This document shows positions 32,230-41,938 of a stretch of DNA of 64,000 bases, piece after piece (position 1 is the first letter of the stretch; each line of letters opens with the position of its first letter). Origin of the DNA: Carnobacterium alterfunditum DSM 5972 (GTDB taxonomy: Bacteria; Bacillota; Bacilli; Lactobacillales; Carnobacteriaceae); contig NZ_JQLG01000004.1 of assembly GCF_000744115.1 (NCBI RefSeq), positions 1,116,001 through 1,180,000 of the forward strand, read 5' to 3'. Made by a program: the position numbers and the translations under genes. Under the pieces are notes generated by a model, which was not told where the DNA came from, made no database searches, and saw only the letters and a list, made by a program, of their open reading frames with translations.

Positions 32230-32682
32230 TTAAATGAAAAACGTTTTTTTGTTCTTTTTTTTTCTGTTTTGGTACATCTTTAAAGCTGTTTTTCCTACTT
32301 TTGTTATTCGAGGAGGAGTATCAGGTGCTTTTTTGTTCGAGCTAGAGAAAAGTTGTGAAACGGCTTTAGTACTATTTTGTTTTAAATCGTTGATCGATTC
32401 TCCAAATAAAGCTGTTGTCTGAGTAAATTCAGAAAGATAAGCTTGTTTAACAGCTACATCTTTTGCCATGCCATCTACTCGAGTGGTCATTTGATCCACC
32501 GTACTTTTTATAGCATCTGCTTCTTTTGTGAAATGATTTATTTGATCTTGAACAGTAGTTTGATTTGAATTCATTTCTTTCACTAAACTTCCTACTTTTT
32601 TACCCATGAGTACCCCGACAGTGATCAAAGCAACTAAGGCCAAAACCATGATACCAATAGCTATGATAAATTCGATTGCCAT
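32230..32682 (-). CDS. DUF948-domain protein
   Basis: 150 residues. One N-terminal membrane helix (IEFIIAIGIMVLALVALITVGVLMG), then a predicted coiled coil (residues about 35-110; TVQDQINHFTKEADAIKSTV), then a basic C-terminus (MYQNRKKKNKKTFFI). No enzyme motif. Forms a two-gene unit with the YtxH gene, a pairing seen across Firmicutes. Role not established. Confidence 0.85.
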   Translation of the reverse strand: MAIEFIIAIGIMVLALVALITVGVLMGKKVGSLVKEMNSNQTTVQDQINHFTKEADAIKSTVDQMTTRVDGMAKDVAVKQAYLSEFTQTTALFGESINDLKQNSTKAVSQLFSSSNKKAPDTPPRITKVGKTALKMYQNRKKKNKKTFFI

Positions 32683-33024
32683 TTTAGCTTTTACGCTCCT
32701 TTCATTAAGATAGGTTTAACAAATAGGTTTAACTGAATACGAAAGCAGGTAAATCACCTATTTAATTTATCAATGAATAATTCATTCACCTTTATTTTCT
32801 ATAGAATACCATTAATAATAGGAATATCCAAATAAAATGAAATCGCATTAATATGAAAATTACAACAGCAGAAAAAAATTAGATTTAGATAAGCAGCTAT
32901 AATTTTTGTTTTTTTATAAAAGATAGTCAAAAGGAGTAGAATCCGGTACAATTAAAGATAAAATAAAGAGTAGATGGATTTTGATGATTAATAAAAAAGA
33001 GTTAAAAATTGGAGGATTATTGGA

Positions 33025-33543
33025 ATGAGCTCATCTTCAAGTCAAGAAGTACAAAAAGAAATAGTAGTGAGGAAAAAAGCACTGTTGGTAGCCGTAACGG
33101 ATGGCAGTATAATACCTATAGAAGAAGTGCCTGATCTGGTTTTTTCTGAAAAAATGATTGGAGAAGGTTTTGCTATGATTCCGACTTCAGATGTAGTCTA
33201 TGCACCCATTGGTGGAAAATTGTTTCAAGTAGCCGATGCTTTACATGCATTTGAAATCCGTACAGAAGACGGATTAGAAGTTTTAGTTCATGTTGGGTTA
33301 GATACAGTAACGCTAAACGGAGCAGGCTTTAAAACCAATTTAAAAAAAGGCATGGTAGTAAAACAAGGAGAACCTTTAGTGGAATTTGATAAAGAATACC
33401 TTATCAGTCGAGGTTGTCGACTATTTATTCCTGTCGTCGTCATAAATGGGGGAAATGAAAATTATCGATATGTTTTCAAACCAAATAACGAAGTCGAAGC
33501 TCAAGCCAAAAAAACGATTGCTTTAACGATTGAAGGATATTAA
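33025..33543 (+). CDS. PTS glucose-family EIIA component
   Basis: 172 residues, free-standing EIIA(Glc)-type protein. The two active-site histidines are H74 (DALHAFEIRT) and H89 (VLVHVGLDTV), the latter accepting phosphate from HPr. It can pass phosphate to EIIBC proteins lacking an EIIA, such as TreP here (an inference). GGAGG precedes ATG 33025. A possible promoter (TAGTCA, 17 bp, TACAAT) lies about 70 bp upstream. The rest of the 340-bp gap to the divergent DUF948 gene shows nothing definite. Soluble, cytoplasmic. Confidence 0.9.
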   Translation: MSSSSSQEVQKEIVVRKKALLVAVTDGSIIPIEEVPDLVFSEKMIGEGFAMIPTSDVVYAPIGGKLFQVADALHAFEIRTEDGLEVLVHVGLDTVTLNGAGFKTNLKKGMVVKQGEPLVEFDKEYLISRGCRLFIPVVVINGGNENYRYVFKPNNEVEAQAKKTIALTIEGY

Positions 33544-33603
33544 AAACCACATCTGTATTTTTCTCTAAATTAAGAGACTATATCAAACCCTTAATGTTGT
33601 TTT

Positions 33604-33632
33604 TTGCACTCTCATCTTATGTTCGGTATAAT
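33604..33632 (+). promoter_or_regulatory. wal operon promoter
   Basis: TTGCAC and TATAAT with a 17-bp spacer, about 110 bp upstream of walR. Confidence 0.75.
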
Positions 33633-33744
33633 GTAAGGTAGGACTGTGTGTCAATCTATATATAGTAAAATAGACTAAAAATCAAACTCAATTAAAAAGT
33701 TGAAGCAAGTTGATTAAAAAAAGAAACTCTAAGGAGGTCTCATT

Positions 33745-34452
33745 TTGAAAAAAATATTGGTAGTTGATGATGAGAAACCAATTTCAGATATCGTCAAATT
33801 TAATTTAACAAAAGAAGGCTATGAAGTATTCACAGCATATGATGGAGAAGAAGCGTTAGAAAAAGTAGAAGAGGTCTTACCAGATCTTATTATTTTAGAT
33901 TTAATGCTGCCAAAAAAAGATGGACTAGAAGTTTGTCGAGAAGTACGTAAAAATCATGATATGCCTATTATCATGGTCACAGCAAAAGATTCAGAAATTG
34001 ATAAAGTTCTTGGCTTGGAGTTAGGTGCTGACGACTATGTGACAAAACCTTTTTCAAATAGAGAGCTGGCAGCACGTGTGAAAGCAAACTTAAGACGACA
34101 TGATAATGCGAAAACACTAGTTGTTGAAGAAGTTGAAACGAATGATATTGAAGTAGGAGCCTTGACGGTCCACCCAGATGCTTATATTGTTTCTAAAAGG
34201 GGAGCAACAATTGAATTGACGCACCGTGAATTTGAATTACTGCACTATTTAGCTAAACATTTAGGTCAAGTTATGACTAGAGAACATCTACTGCAGACTG
34301 TATGGGGCTATGATTACTTTGGTGATGTAAGGACAGTAGACGTAACGGTTAGAAGATTAAGAGAAAAAATAGAAGATAACCCAAGTCACCCAACATGGCT
34401 TGTTACAAGACGTGGAGTGGGCTACTATTTAAGAAATCCTGAACAGGAGTAA
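33745..34452 (+). CDS. walR: Response regulator WalR (YycF)
   Basis: 235 residues. Receiver domain with acidic pocket D8-D9, phospho-acceptor D52 (LIILDLMLP) and K101 ([10 protein letters not shown]); C-terminal winged-helix OmpR-type DNA-binding domain ([15 protein letters not shown]). With WalK it controls cell-wall hydrolase genes and is essential in most Firmicutes. Start is TTG 33745 after AAGGAGG. First gene of walR-walK-yycH-yycI. Confidence 0.97.
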   Translation: MKKILVVDDEKPISDIVKFNLTKEGYEVFTAYDGEEALEKVEEVLPDLIILDLMLPKKDGLEVCREVRKNHDMPIIMVTAKDSEIDKVLGLELGADDYVTKPFSNRELAARVKANLRRHDNAKTLVVEEVETNDIEVGALTVHPDAYIVSKRGATIELTHREFELLHYLAKHLGQVMTREHLLQTVWGYDYFGDVRTVDVTVRRLREKIEDNPSHPTWLVTRRGVGYYLRNPEQE

Positions 34453-34458
34453 TATTTC

Positions 34459-36303
34459 ATGAAGAAAAAAATCGCTTTTTTTCAATCTATTGATTTCAAA
34501 ATAATTTTTGTTTTTATTGTGCTGCTATTAGTTGCATTAGAATTGATTGGAACTTATTTTGTTAGGCAATTAGAAACTCAATTGGTCACTAATTTCCAAG
34601 AAGAAAAAGGGCTTCAAGTTGGATTTTTAGATAACACGATCCAACCCATTTTGTTAGATGATGAAACAACAAAAGATAGCCAAGAGATTTCAACATTGAT
34701 TGAAGATTTTTCTGGAAATGGTATTTTAGAAGTTCAGGTTATCGATGCTCAACATTATGTATTAGGAACAAGTAATAGTACACAACAAAATATTGTTGGC
34801 AGTAAAACGAATGAAAAAGATGTCCATCAGGCTTTATTACTTGGGAATACAGTTACAAGCCAATATAAAGACCAAACGACCAACGACCGAATCTGGAAGT
34901 TGGTTTCTCCTATTATTGCAAGCGATGGGTCAAATGAAATACTTGGAGTAATAGCGTTAACAACCAATATCGAGAGTGTCTATGAACAAATAAGTGAAAT
35001 AACCCTTATTTTCCTTAATTCTTCTTTAGTAGCAGTAGCACTAACGGTTATTTTAGCGTTATTTATTTCCCGGGCAATAACAAAACCCATTACTGAAATG
35101 ACGCAACAAACGATTCAGATGGCTGACGGAGATTACTCAGGACAAGTTAAAGTGTATAGCAAAGATGAATTAGGTGTTTTGTCTACAGCAATCAATGATC
35201 TGTCGACGAAAGTTGAAGAAGCACAAGAAACAACTGAATCTGAACGAAGACGTCTAAATAGTGTGTTGACTCATATGACAGATGGCGTTATAGCAACAGA
35301 TCGAAGAGGGATCATTGTTATTATTAATGATAAAGCAATGGAAATGCTGAATATTTCCCAGGAAATGGCACTAGGTGTTTCAATCTTAAAAGTATTGAAA
35401 ATAGATAAGGAATATACCTTGCGTAAATTACTGGAAAATGAAGATGTGATCTCATTAGACTTCTCAACTGAAGAGATGTTGGTTACTCTCAGAGGTGAAT
35501 TCACTCTTATTCAAAGAGAGACTGGCTTTATCAGTGGTATCGTATGTGTGCTACATGATGTAACGAAACAAGAGAAAATTGATAATGAACGGAAAGAATT
35601 TGTTTCTAATGTATCACATGAATTAAGAACACCTTTGACAAGTATGAGAAGTTATTTAGAAGCATTGCTAGATGGTGCTTGGAAAGATCCAGAAATTGCT
35701 CCACAATTTTTACAAGTAACACAAGAAGAGACCGATCGCATGATCCGTATGATCAAGGATTTATTAGATCTGTCACGTATGGATTCTAATAAAGAAACAT
35801 TAGATTTAGAATACCTCAATGTAAACGAATTGTTTGATCATGTTATCAGACGCTTTGAAATGATGATAAAGTCTTCTGATAAGTCTAAGAAAAATTTTTC
35901 TATCAAAAGAGAATTTACGAAAAGTAAATTATGGGTAGAGGTCGATGCAGATAAAATGATCCAAGTTTTAGACAATATCATGAACAATGCTATTAAATAT
36001 TCCCCAGATGGGGGAACGATCACATGTGGGCTTAATGAAACAAATGATAGTGTGATTTTTAGCATAAGTGATGAAGGTCTTGGTATACCAAAAAGAGATT
36101 TAGCAAATGTATTTGACCGTTTCTTTAGAGTCGATAAAGCGCGGGCCCGTTCTATGGGCGGAACCGGATTAGGTTTAGCAATATCTAAAGAAGTCGTTCA
36201 AAAACATAAAGGTAAAATATGGGTTGAAAGCACGGAAGGAAAAGGAACAACTTTTTATATCTCATTGCCTTATCTTCCGTATCAGGAGGATGATTGGGAA
36301 TGA
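34459..36303 (+). CDS. walK: Sensor histidine kinase WalK (YycG)
   Basis: 614 residues. Two membrane helices (about 14-34 and 182-204) bracket an extracellular PAS-like domain; HAMP (RAITKPITEMTQQTIQMADGDY region), cytoplasmic PAS (270-370), dimerisation helix with phospho-acceptor H387 in NVSHELRTPLTS, and HATPase (NNAIKYSP, DEGLGIPKRD, GGTGLGLAISK). Full domain set as in low-GC Firmicutes with extracellular sensor. Six bp after walR; overlaps yycH by four bases. Confidence 0.97.
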   Translation: MKKKIAFFQSIDFKIIFVFIVLLLVALELIGTYFVRQLETQLVTNFQEEKGLQVGFLDNTIQPILLDDETTKDSQEISTLIEDFSGNGILEVQVIDAQHYVLGTSNSTQQNIVGSKTNEKDVHQALLLGNTVTSQYKDQTTNDRIWKLVSPIIASDGSNEILGVIALTTNIESVYEQISEITLIFLNSSLVAVALTVILALFISRAITKPITEMTQQTIQMADGDYSGQVKVYSKDELGVLSTAINDLSTKVEEAQETTESERRRLNSVLTHMTDGVIATDRRGIIVIINDKAMEMLNISQEMALGVSILKVLKIDKEYTLRKLLENEDVISLDFSTEEMLVTLRGEFTLIQRETGFISGIVCVLHDVTKQEKIDNERKEFVSNVSHELRTPLTSMRSYLEALLDGAWKDPEIAPQFLQVTQEETDRMIRMIKDLLDLSRMDSNKETLDLEYLNVNELFDHVIRRFEMMIKSSDKSKKNFSIKREFTKSKLWVEVDADKMIQVLDNIMNNAIKYSPDGGTITCGLNETNDSVIFSISDEGLGIPKRDLANVFDRFFRVDKARARSMGGTGLGLAISKEVVQKHKGKIWVESTEGKGTTFYISLPYLPYQEDDWE

Positions 36304-37604
36304 AAAAAAATGTGATTTTAAATATTTTTTTAGTATCTCTTATTACGTTAAGTCTTTTTTTAACTTTTATTATTTGGACTATGCCTAGTCAATTTAATGA
36401 AGAGACGAACACAAGTCAGGGAACGACCTCTTCTGTTTCAATTGAGCGAAAGATATCTGAAGTATTTGGACCGGTTCAAATAGCGCTCCATAAAAATGAA
36501 GCGATAAATATCTTTACTCAAACTGATGTAGTAAATTCTTTGACTAAAGAAATGGCTAGTTGGAAAGTAGACACTTTAGATGAACCTATTGAATTAACCA
36601 ATGAAGAATATAAAGAAAGATTAAGTGAATCCAATGCATTAGAGATGATTTTTGTAGAAAATATTTCTTTTGGTATATTTGCGGATAGATTTAATGATCT
36701 TGCAGGAGAGTATCAGGACCGTGCATTTAATCGTATATTCTTTTTAGAAAATGACTCAAATCAAATATATTTTTACAATACTCATTCGAAATTGTTTTAT
36801 AGCGAATCGATTGAAGGAATCAATCAGAAAAAGATAAATGAGGTATTGAGTGCTGACAGTGCAAAATCTTATTTGGCAACAGCTATTCTTGAAGAAGGTA
36901 AGCAAATTTATACGTCAATAGAGGAAATTGAGTTGCCCTATTTAAGTTATTTGGTTGAGAGACAAGCAAATCAATTATTTATTGAAGGTTTATTCGACGA
37001 TACTTCAGAAGTTAGAGAAAATAGTGATAATTCTGATAATATTGTTAGTTATAACGATTACGTTAGTGAATTACAAATCAACGAAGACACCGATATTTTA
37101 ACTTATTATAGAAATCGGAACACTGAAAATAAATTATCGATTACCGAAACCCTAAGATCAAGTTACAATCAAATGATCCAATACGAAAATTGGGCTTCTG
37201 CGGTCCACTATTTTGGCTATAATGATTCAACAAGAGAAGTCACTTATCGTCGTTATATTGAAGGTTTTCCTGTATTCAGTGATGGCTCTGATTACGGAAC
37301 TACACATATTACAGTTGTTGAAGATGGTTTATCACGATTACAAGTTCCTTTAGTCATTGCACAAACGCCGATTTCCGATGTTGAAGAACGAAAAACACTT
37401 CAGAGTGGAGTAAGTATCTTGGATGCTTTAGTAGAATATGGCTACGATAGTGCAGATATTGATGATATAAAAGTTGGCTATACGTGGACAAATAGCACGG
37501 AATCAGACCGTGTTATCAATTTAGAACCTAACTGGTATGTCAATATTGACGGCACTTGGGAAATTGCACAGAGCCTGCTTCTAAATGAAGAAGGAGGCCA
37601 ATAA
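36300..37604 (+). CDS. yycH: WalK regulator YycH
   Basis: 434 residues from ATG 36300, which overlaps the walK stop (ATGA) and follows AGGAGG. One N-terminal membrane helix (VILNIFLVSLITLSLFLTFIIW) anchors an extracellular domain. YycH and YycI form a membrane complex with WalK that modulates its activity, negatively in Bacillus. Sequence divergence in this family is high; the call rests on topology, length and the conserved position. Confidence 0.92.
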   Translation: MKKNVILNIFLVSLITLSLFLTFIIWTMPSQFNEETNTSQGTTSSVSIERKISEVFGPVQIALHKNEAINIFTQTDVVNSLTKEMASWKVDTLDEPIELTNEEYKERLSESNALEMIFVENISFGIFADRFNDLAGEYQDRAFNRIFFLENDSNQIYFYNTHSKLFYSESIEGINQKKINEVLSADSAKSYLATAILEEGKQIYTSIEEIELPYLSYLVERQANQLFIEGLFDDTSEVRENSDNSDNIVSYNDYVSELQINEDTDILTYYRNRNTENKLSITETLRSSYNQMIQYENWASAVHYFGYNDSTREVTYRRYIEGFPVFSDGSDYGTTHITVVEDGLSRLQVPLVIAQTPISDVEERKTLQSGVSILDALVEYGYDSADIDDIKVGYTWTNSTESDRVINLEPNWYVNIDGTWEIAQSLLLNEEGGQ

Positions 37605-37605
37605 G

Positions 37606-38463
37606 ATGGATTTTAAACGGATTCAAATTATTTTTATTATTACTTTTCTTTTTTTAAATACATTTTTAATTTTCACGTATTTCGACAAAAATAAAAGTTA
37701 TTATACTAGCAGTTCAAATCAAGAAATTGATTTTATTGAAGAAATGGAAAATGAGAATATTCAGTTACCAAATTTTTCGGAAATTGAAAATAAAGTTCCT
37801 TATGTTCAAGCTGAAACCAATAATTTACTGGAAGATAATGTTGATCAATTAAAAAATCGTTCTGGGACAGTCGAAGAAGATGGCTCGCTTTATAGTAGTT
37901 TGCTTTCTAATCCGTTGGCTTTATCAGAAGAGATGGAAATAACAGAGGAAGATATTAAATTATTAGATGAATTTGTAATAAGTGATCAAGTTTTATTTGG
38001 TAAAAATTACCGGTACTTTAGTTACAATTCAGCTGATCAAAAAATAAAGTATACCCAAATTGCGAATAATATCCCGATTGCAGATGGCACATCGGAGATC
38101 GTATTTCATTTAAATAATAAGAAACAGGTCATTTCCTATGACCAAACGTTTGCAGGTCCTGTTACGGTTCAAGGAGAAAGCCGAAAATTGATTACAGATA
38201 AAAATGCGGTTGAGATTTTATACCAAAATGATGAAATACCAGCAAGTGCGACGGTTAAAAAACCAGTATTAACTTATTCTAAAACGCTCTTGTTAGAAAA
38301 ACTAAGTATGTATGCACCGGTATGGTATGTTGAAGTTACAAATAGTGGAACAATAGAGTATAAACGAGTAGATGCTCTCAGTGGCAGTATTATTCGCTCT
38401 AATATGAATGAAGAAGCAACTATTAAAGAAGCCGTTGTAGAGGAAGAGATAAAGACTAACTAG
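37606..38463 (+). CDS. yycI: WalK regulator YycI
   Basis: 285 residues from ATG 37606, one base after the yycH stop, with GAAGGAGG inside the yycH end. An N-terminal membrane helix (IQIIFIITFLFLNTFLIFTYF) and an extracellular YycI domain (KLSMYAPVWYVEV near the end). Acts with YycH on WalK. The operon normally goes on to walJ; here a 256-bp repeat element and a terminator intervene. Confidence 0.92.
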   Translation: MDFKRIQIIFIITFLFLNTFLIFTYFDKNKSYYTSSSNQEIDFIEEMENENIQLPNFSEIENKVPYVQAETNNLLEDNVDQLKNRSGTVEEDGSLYSSLLSNPLALSEEMEITEEDIKLLDEFVISDQVLFGKNYRYFSYNSADQKIKYTQIANNIPIADGTSEIVFHLNNKKQVISYDQTFAGPVTVQGESRKLITDKNAVEILYQNDEIPASATVKKPVLTYSKTLLLEKLSMYAPVWYVEVTNSGTIEYKRVDALSGSIIRSNMNEEATIKEAVVEEEIKTN

Positions 38464-38528
38464 GACTTCTGATCATGTCAGCAACCAAAGAATTTTTTGT
38501 AGTTATGTTATAGTTAGACTCAAAGTAA

Positions 38529-38784
38529 GGCTCTAGGTCAAATGGTGTAGATGCTTCCAAATAAAATTTCTTCTGGAATAGACGTAGTTGCTTGTGAAGC
38601 TATGGGAACGTCTGTAAGCCTGTAGTCTTACAGATTTTCAAGCTTCAAATAAACCGTAATCGCTGAAGCGTTAACGGTTTATAATTCTCATTGAATCCTA
38701 TGCATAGCTACAAGCAACTCTATTCCTCCATAAATTTTGGGTGAGTAATTTAATTTATTTAGCAACACTAAAAATGATAGACCC
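38529..38784 (+). repeat. ISL3-end palindromic element, copy D
   Basis: Starts GGCTCTAGGTCAAATGGTGT, ends CACTAAAAATGATAGACCC. Flanked by CAAAGTAA (38521-38528) and TAAAGTAA (38785-38792): an 8-bp target duplication with one change. Inside are complementary arms (AATTTCTTCTGGAATAG... and GCAACTCTATTCCTCCATAA) and a hairpin AAACCGT...ACGGTTT. No gene. Confidence 0.8.
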
Positions 38785-38841
38785 TAAAGTAAGAGGTACA
38801 GGTGGCAGCTTGAAGTTAAACCTTTTACTTTGGGTCTTTTT
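38780..38841 (+). terminator. Terminator between yycI and walJ
   Basis: GACCCTAAAGTAA pairs with TTACTTTGGGTC over a long loop, followed by five T. The first bases of the left arm come from the end of repeat copy D, so insertion may have extended or created this hairpin. Confidence 0.6.
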
Positions 38842-38910
38842 GCGTTGTGAAAACTTGAATTTAAATAAGTTTGATGTAAAATGATAAAGGTAATAGAGGA
38901 GGATTTTTAG

Positions 38911-39723
38911 ATGATATCCAAAGAAAACAACGGTTTAAAGGTCAGTATTCTTGCTAGTGGAAGTTCTGGAAATGTTACTTATATAGAATCTGAAAAAAAG
39001 AAACTATTAGTAGACAGTGGATTAAGTGGGAAAAAAATAACAGAATTATTAAAAAAAGTAGATCGCGATATTGCTGATTTAGATGGTATTTTAGTAACAC
39101 ATGAACACCGAGATCATGTACATGGAGTTGGTGTGTTAGCTAGGAAATATCATTTAGATGTTTATGCAAATGAACAAACTTGGGAAGCTATGTCACCTAT
39201 TATTGGTACGATCAAAACAGAACAAAAATACTTGTTTGAAATGGGCAAAACAATGACTATTGGGGATATAGATATTGAAAGCTTTGGCGTTTCACATGAT
39301 GCGATCGCTCCTCAATTTTATAGTTTTCATAAGAATAATAAGCGTTTTGTGATGTTAACGGATACGGGCTATGTTAGTGATCGTATGAGAGGCATTGTTT
39401 CGAATGCAGATGCTTACCTATTTGAGAGCAACCATGATCTTGAGATGCTGCGTATGGGCAATTACCCATGGCATTTAAAGCAACGTATCTTGGGAGATAA
39501 GGGGCATCTTTCAAATGAAGATGGTGCATTAGCTTTAGCTGAAATTATAGGAGATGCTACTAAAAGAGTGTATTTGGGTCATTTAAGTAAAGATAATAAT
39601 TTAAAAGAATTGGCTCATATGACTGCTGTGAGTATTTTAAAGGAAAAAGAAACTGGAGTAGAGGATAAATTTTTAGTATTTGATACTGATCCGGTTGCAC
39701 CGACTTCTCTATTTGTTGTTTAA
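38911..39723 (+). CDS. walJ: MBL-fold hydrolase WalJ (YycJ)
   Basis: 270 residues. Metallo-beta-lactamase fold with the metal motif THEHRDHVHG, plus LASGSSGN at the N-terminus and LTDTGYVSD. Related proteins are 5'-3' exonucleases or phosphodiesterases; WalJ is linked to DNA replication and cell-wall regulation, with the exact substrate unclear. GGAGG lies before ATG 38911. A likely promoter (TTGAAT, 16 bp, TAAAAT) lies upstream, compensating for separation from the wal operon by the element and terminator. Confidence 0.93.
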   Translation: MISKENNGLKVSILASGSSGNVTYIESEKKKLLVDSGLSGKKITELLKKVDRDIADLDGILVTHEHRDHVHGVGVLARKYHLDVYANEQTWEAMSPIIGTIKTEQKYLFEMGKTMTIGDIDIESFGVSHDAIAPQFYSFHKNNKRFVMLTDTGYVSDRMRGIVSNADAYLFESNHDLEMLRMGNYPWHLKQRILGDKGHLSNEDGALALAEIIGDATKRVYLGHLSKDNNLKELAHMTAVSILKEKETGVEDKFLVFDTDPVAPTSLFVV

Positions 39724-39733
39724 TAAAAAAATG

Positions 39734-39778
39734 GATCGCTCATGATTTTACTACATTCATGAGCGGTTCAATTTTTTT
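39734..39778 (+). terminator. Terminator after walJ
   Basis: GATCGCTCATGA and TCATGAGCGGTTC form a stem around an 11-base loop, then a T run. Confidence 0.8.
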
Positions 39779-39917
39779 CTAATGCGTTAATGATCACTTA
39801 AAGAAAGTTTAGTGTTAAACTTATATAATAAATTATATAAATATCCCAAAAATTTCATATAAAATTCAAATATAAAAATTACAATAGAGCTATAAAAAAA
39901 TACTAGGGGTGAATGCA

Positions 39918-41228
39918 ATGAGTGATGAAAATCAAACCAATCAACCGGTTGAGGAAAAAGCAGAAACGAAAGCAGACGATCAAAAAAAAATCAGAGCTTC
40001 AAATACTGAACCTTCCCCGAAAAAAAGCAAAAAAAATGGCTCATTGAGAGGTAGCATTATTGGAGGACTGATCGGTGGTTTGATCGTAGCAGCATTAGGT
40101 GGAGGATACTTGTTAGCTACTGATGATAGTATCAATAGTGATACAGGCACAGGTATGGTTGATGAAAATACTGGTGAAGTCATCACTACGAAAGTTAGTG
40201 TAGATGTAACTTCTGACGTGACAGAAGCTGTCGAAAAAGTTGAAGATTCAGTTGTTTCAGTTGTTAATATGCAATCACAAGCTTCTGAAGGATTTGGTGA
40301 TGCATTTGAGACCAAGGAAAGCTTACAAGAAGAAGGCAGCTTAGAGACTGCTGGTGAAGGTAGTGGCGTTATCTATAAAAAGGACGATGATACTGCCTAT
40401 ATCGTAACCAATAATCATGTTATCGATGGTTCAGATGCAATTGAAGTTATTTTAAAAGATGGCACAAAAGTTGAAGCTGAACTAATTGGAACAGATATTT
40501 GGACCGATTTAGCCGTATTGTCAATTTCTGCTGAAAATATAACAACAGTTGCTACTTTTGGTGATTCGGAAGTATTAAGGGTCGGTGAACCAGCAATTGC
40601 AATTGGTTCTCCACTAGGTACAAACTTTGCTTCTTCGGTAACGCAAGGGATTATTTCCGCAAAAAATCGCAGTGTTGAAACAGATATAACCGGTGATGGT
40701 GTTGTGGATTGGGAAGTAACAGCTATTCAAACCGATGCAGCAATCAATCCAGGTAATTCTGGCGGAGCGCTGATCAATATAGCTGGACAAGTCATAGGAA
40801 TCAACTCAATGAAGATTTCTAGTGATACGGTTGAAGGAATGGGTTTTGCGATTCCTAGTAATGATGTAGTAAGCATCATTAATCAATTGGAGGCAAATGG
40901 AGAAGTTGTTCGTCCAGTGTTAGGTGTCAATTTATTGGATCTAACAGAAATATCCGAACAACAACAAGAATCGATATTGAACTTACCAGAAGAAGTTACT
41001 TCTGGTATTGTAGTAGCTGAAGTTGAACCCGATTCAGCAGCTGAAGTTGGCGGTCTAGAGCAATATGATGTCATTGTAAAATTTAATGGTGTAGAGGTTA
41101 CAGATTCAATATCCTTGCGTAAAGAAATTTATGCTGCAGAACTTGGAAAAGAAATTGAAGTCGAATATTATCATGATGGTGAACTACAAAAAACAACTGT
41201 TACGATGACTGCTGAAATCGATTTATAA
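39918..41228 (+). CDS. htrA: Serine protease HtrA (DegP-like)
   Basis: 436 residues from ATG 39918 (AGGGGTG upstream; GTG 39909 is too close). A charged cytoplasmic N-terminus, one membrane helix (about 46-67, IIGGLIGGLIVAALGGGYLL), then an extracellular trypsin-like domain with triad H167 (TNNHVIDG), D197 (WTDLAVL) and S281 (NPGNSGGAL), and one PDZ domain. Membrane-anchored quality-control protease, the usual neighbour of walJ and rlmH in Lactobacillales. Confidence 0.96.
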   Translation: MSDENQTNQPVEEKAETKADDQKKIRASNTEPSPKKSKKNGSLRGSIIGGLIGGLIVAALGGGYLLATDDSINSDTGTGMVDENTGEVITTKVSVDVTSDVTEAVEKVEDSVVSVVNMQSQASEGFGDAFETKESLQEEGSLETAGEGSGVIYKKDDDTAYIVTNNHVIDGSDAIEVILKDGTKVEAELIGTDIWTDLAVLSISAENITTVATFGDSEVLRVGEPAIAIGSPLGTNFASSVTQGIISAKNRSVETDITGDGVVDWEVTAIQTDAAINPGNSGGALINIAGQVIGINSMKISSDTVEGMGFAIPSNDVVSIINQLEANGEVVRPVLGVNLLDLTEISEQQQESILNLPEEVTSGIVVAEVEPDSAAEVGGLEQYDVIVKFNGVEVTDSISLRKEIYAAELGKEIEVEYYHDGELQKTTVTMTAEIDL

Positions 41229-41229
41229 T

Positions 41230-41484
41230 GGTTCTAGGTTAGATGGTGTGGATACTTCAAAATGAAATTTCTTCTGGAATGAACGGGTTTGCTTGTGGAG
41301 CCATGGGAAAGCTTGAAGCCTAAAAAGAAGTCTTCAAGCTTCAGACAAAACGTAATCGCTGAAGCGTTAACGTTTTAACATTCTCATTGAATCCGTTACA
41401 CTGCTACAAGCAACCCTAGTCCTACAGAAATTATGGATGAGTCTTTTAATTAATTTATTCATCCATACCAAAAATTATACAGCC
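41230..41484 (+). repeat. ISL3-end palindromic element, copy E
   Basis: Starts GGTTCTAGGTTAGATGGTGT directly after the htrA stop and ends CATACCAAAAATTATACAGCC, nearly the same as the right end of the ISL3 element. Contains the two arms and the inner AAACGTAATCGCTGAAGCG hairpin. No clear target duplication. Confidence 0.78.
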
Positions 41485-41575
41485 AAATTATAGACCCATT
41501 ATAATAGAATAGTAAGCAACATTTTGTTAAAACACTTTTAAATTAAACCAATTTAAAAGTGTTTTTTTGGTTTTT

Positions 41576-41913
41576 TGTGGATAATTAGAATGAAAAAGTT
41601 TTGAACATTGTGGATAAGTGCTGTAAAATAATACAGACGGGTATGTGGAGGCTGAAAAAGTTATCCACAAAACGGAGGGGGTGTTGTGGATGGATGAAAT
41701 TTTAGCTTGCCAAGAGCATATAGAAGAAGCTCTAGATGACGCGGTTTATGGTGGTTTTGAAATGCCGGTACTAGACCAATTATTGCTTGTTGATAACTTG
41801 AAACAAAAATGTGGTTATTGCGAGAAGGATGCAATATATGTAGTGTCGAACAAACATTCTACCACTAGATAATGATGTGGAGTTGTGGACATGTGGATAA
41901 CTTTTGTGGATAA
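41576..41913. promoter_or_regulatory. Cluster of five perfect DnaA boxes
   Basis: TGTGGATAA at 41576, 41609, 41892 and 41905, and TTATCCACA at 41661, all exact 9-mers within 338 bp; a sixth partial (TGTGGATGG) is at 41684. They flank and overlap the CxxH/CxxC gene. This density matches oriC itself. Possible roles: DnaA titration, or DnaA control of the rlmH transcript. Confidence 0.8.
41690..41872 (+). CDS. CxxH/CxxC protein (BA_5709-like)
   Basis: 60 residues from ATG 41690, with GGAGGGGG upstream; the longer frame from 41645 runs through a DnaA box and lacks a site. Contains CQEHIEEALD (CxxH) and CGYCEKDAIYVVSN (CxxC), the two metal-like motifs that define this small family, which is usually found next to rlmH. 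Function unknown; zinc binding is likely. Sits amid the DnaA-box cluster. Confidence 0.85.
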   Translation: MDEILACQEHIEEALDDAVYGGFEMPVLDQLLLVDNLKQKCGYCEKDAIYVVSNKHSTTR

Positions 41914-41938
41914 CCTGTGATTATAGGAGGATAACTTT

